A DNA stretch of 64,000 nt from an uncultured Bryobacteraceae bacterium (GTDB lineage: Bacteria > Acidobacteriota > Terriglobia > Bryobacterales > Bryobacteraceae), in NCBI GenBank assembly GCA_937920635.1, contig CAKZUE010000017.1:1-64000 (forward strand), read 5' to 3'. Under the pieces are notes generated by a model. The model ran no database searches. It saw only the letters and a program-made list of their open reading frames with translations, and was not told the DNA's origin. Shown here piece after piece: positions 63,551 to 64,000 of the stretch; within the stretch, counting starts at the first letter, position 1; every line of letters starts with the position of its first letter. Made by a program: the position numbers and the translations under genes.

Positions 63551-64000
63551 TCAGCCGCCGCGGGATGGTTCCGGTTCCGCTTTTTCGCTGAAGAACCCCT
63601 CCACGTCCTCGATGCGCCTCGTCAGCCGGTACGGCGGCAGAGAGTTCAGGAACACCCGGCCATAGCCCGAGCGCAGGATGCGGTTGTCGAGCAAGACCAG
63701 CACGCCGCGGTCGGTGGACGAACGGATCAACCGCCCGAACCCCTGCTTGAGCGCGATGGCCGCCTGCGGCACCTGGTAATCATAGAAAGCGTTGCCGCCA
63801 GCCGCCTGGATCGCTTTGACCCGCGCCTCCACCACGGGATCGCTCGGCACGGCGAATGGCAGCCGGTCGATGATCACGCAGGAGAGCTGTTCGCCCTGTA
63901 CATCGACACCCTGCCAGAACGACGACGTGGCAAACAGCACCGAGTGCGGGGTGGAACGGAACTGATCGAGCAGGGCGCGCTGCGGCGCCGTTCCCTGCAA
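63551..64000 (-). CDS. DinG-like ATP-dependent helicase (partial, C-terminus only)
   Basis: Only the last 149 residues lie in the window; the gene continues past the right edge. The sequence covers the end of helicase domain 2: SFWQGVDVQGEQL, IIDRLPFAVPSDP, and the motif VI QGFGRLIRSSTDRG with the arginine fingers, closing with a short acidic tail. DinG/XPD-family helicases of this type are FeS proteins that unwind DNA during repair. The remaining domains, including the FeS cluster, cannot be judged. It converges on the lipoprotein gene through the terminator at 63462-63493. Confidence 0.85.
   Translation of the reverse strand: MQGTAPQRALLDQFRSTPHSVLFATSSFWQGVDVQGEQLSCVIIDRLPFAVPSDPVVEARVKAIQAAGGNAFYDYQVPQAAIALKQGFGRLIRSSTDRGVLVLLDNRILRSGYGRVFLNSLPPYRLTRRIEDVEGFFSEKAEPEPSRGG

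Overview
The window is GC-rich bacterial chromosome, densely packed with short intergenic gaps. The gene content points to Acidobacteriota, most likely the Bryobacterales/Solibacter group. The clues are a very large Oar-type TonB-dependent receptor with an N-terminal carboxypeptidase-like domain, secreted sugar hydrolases with Tat-like or Sec leaders, DUF1080 and DUF362 proteins, a PknB-type kinase, the futalosine menaquinone route and a bacillithiol-type reductase. This placement is inference from gene families; no 16S rRNA is present. I found no tRNA, rRNA, transposase, prophage or CRISPR array.

Layout. 1-4065: str cluster (rpsL-rpsG-fusA-tuf, minus strand) with a clear sigma70 promoter and a leader of about 300 nt. 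4416-9174: a secreted protein, a TetR regulator, and a minus-strand run of folD, coaE, an HtrA-type protease and a DUF1080 protein. 9211-18739: carbohydrate locus (GH3, amidohydrolase, LacI regulator, propeller/helical-barrel protein, GH2). 18789-26057: DegT aminotransferase, cysK with a CymR-like Rrf2 regulator and a palindromic operator, rfbD, PilZ and LysR genes, a DUF362 protein and REP-like repeats. 26087-31623: complete ISC iron-sulfur operon (iscR-iscS-iscU-iscA-hscB-hscA-iscX, no fdx) behind a promoter flanked by two IscR-like dyads. 31870-37864: CsgG-like protein plus Ser/Thr kinase, mqnE/mqnP, DUF192 and larB. 37874-46687: a minus-strand run of xdhC, a MobA/MocA-like gene, an AsmA-like gene, a coiled-coil protein, a lytic transglycosylase and an aminotransferase. 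46765-51592: HAD phosphatase, a hybrid histidine pseudokinase, a small secreted protein and a membrane glycosyltransferase. 51584-59114: ypdA, alaS and the TonB receptor with its own promoter, operator and terminator hairpins. 59191-64000: pyrF, selD, a GH51 arabinofuranosidase, a lipoprotein and a partial DinG-like helicase.

The most important observation is that selD is a selenoprotein gene. A normal reading stops at an in-frame TGA and begins the gene late at a TTG (60824). Reading that TGA as selenocysteine restores the missing N-terminus back to a GTG with a Shine-Dalgarno sequence, and a 7-bp stem with a GGU loop (a bacterial SECIS candidate) sits 20 nt past the TGA.

Other patterns worth attention are six genes without a Shine-Dalgarno sequence whose start codon lies 6-8 nt after a TANNNT box (probable leaderless mRNAs), a family of short repeats sharing the core CCTGTCCCC followed by T residues at three places, an HscB with a tetracysteine N-terminus like the eukaryotic protein, and a sensor kinase-receiver fusion that has lost both phosphorylation residues.
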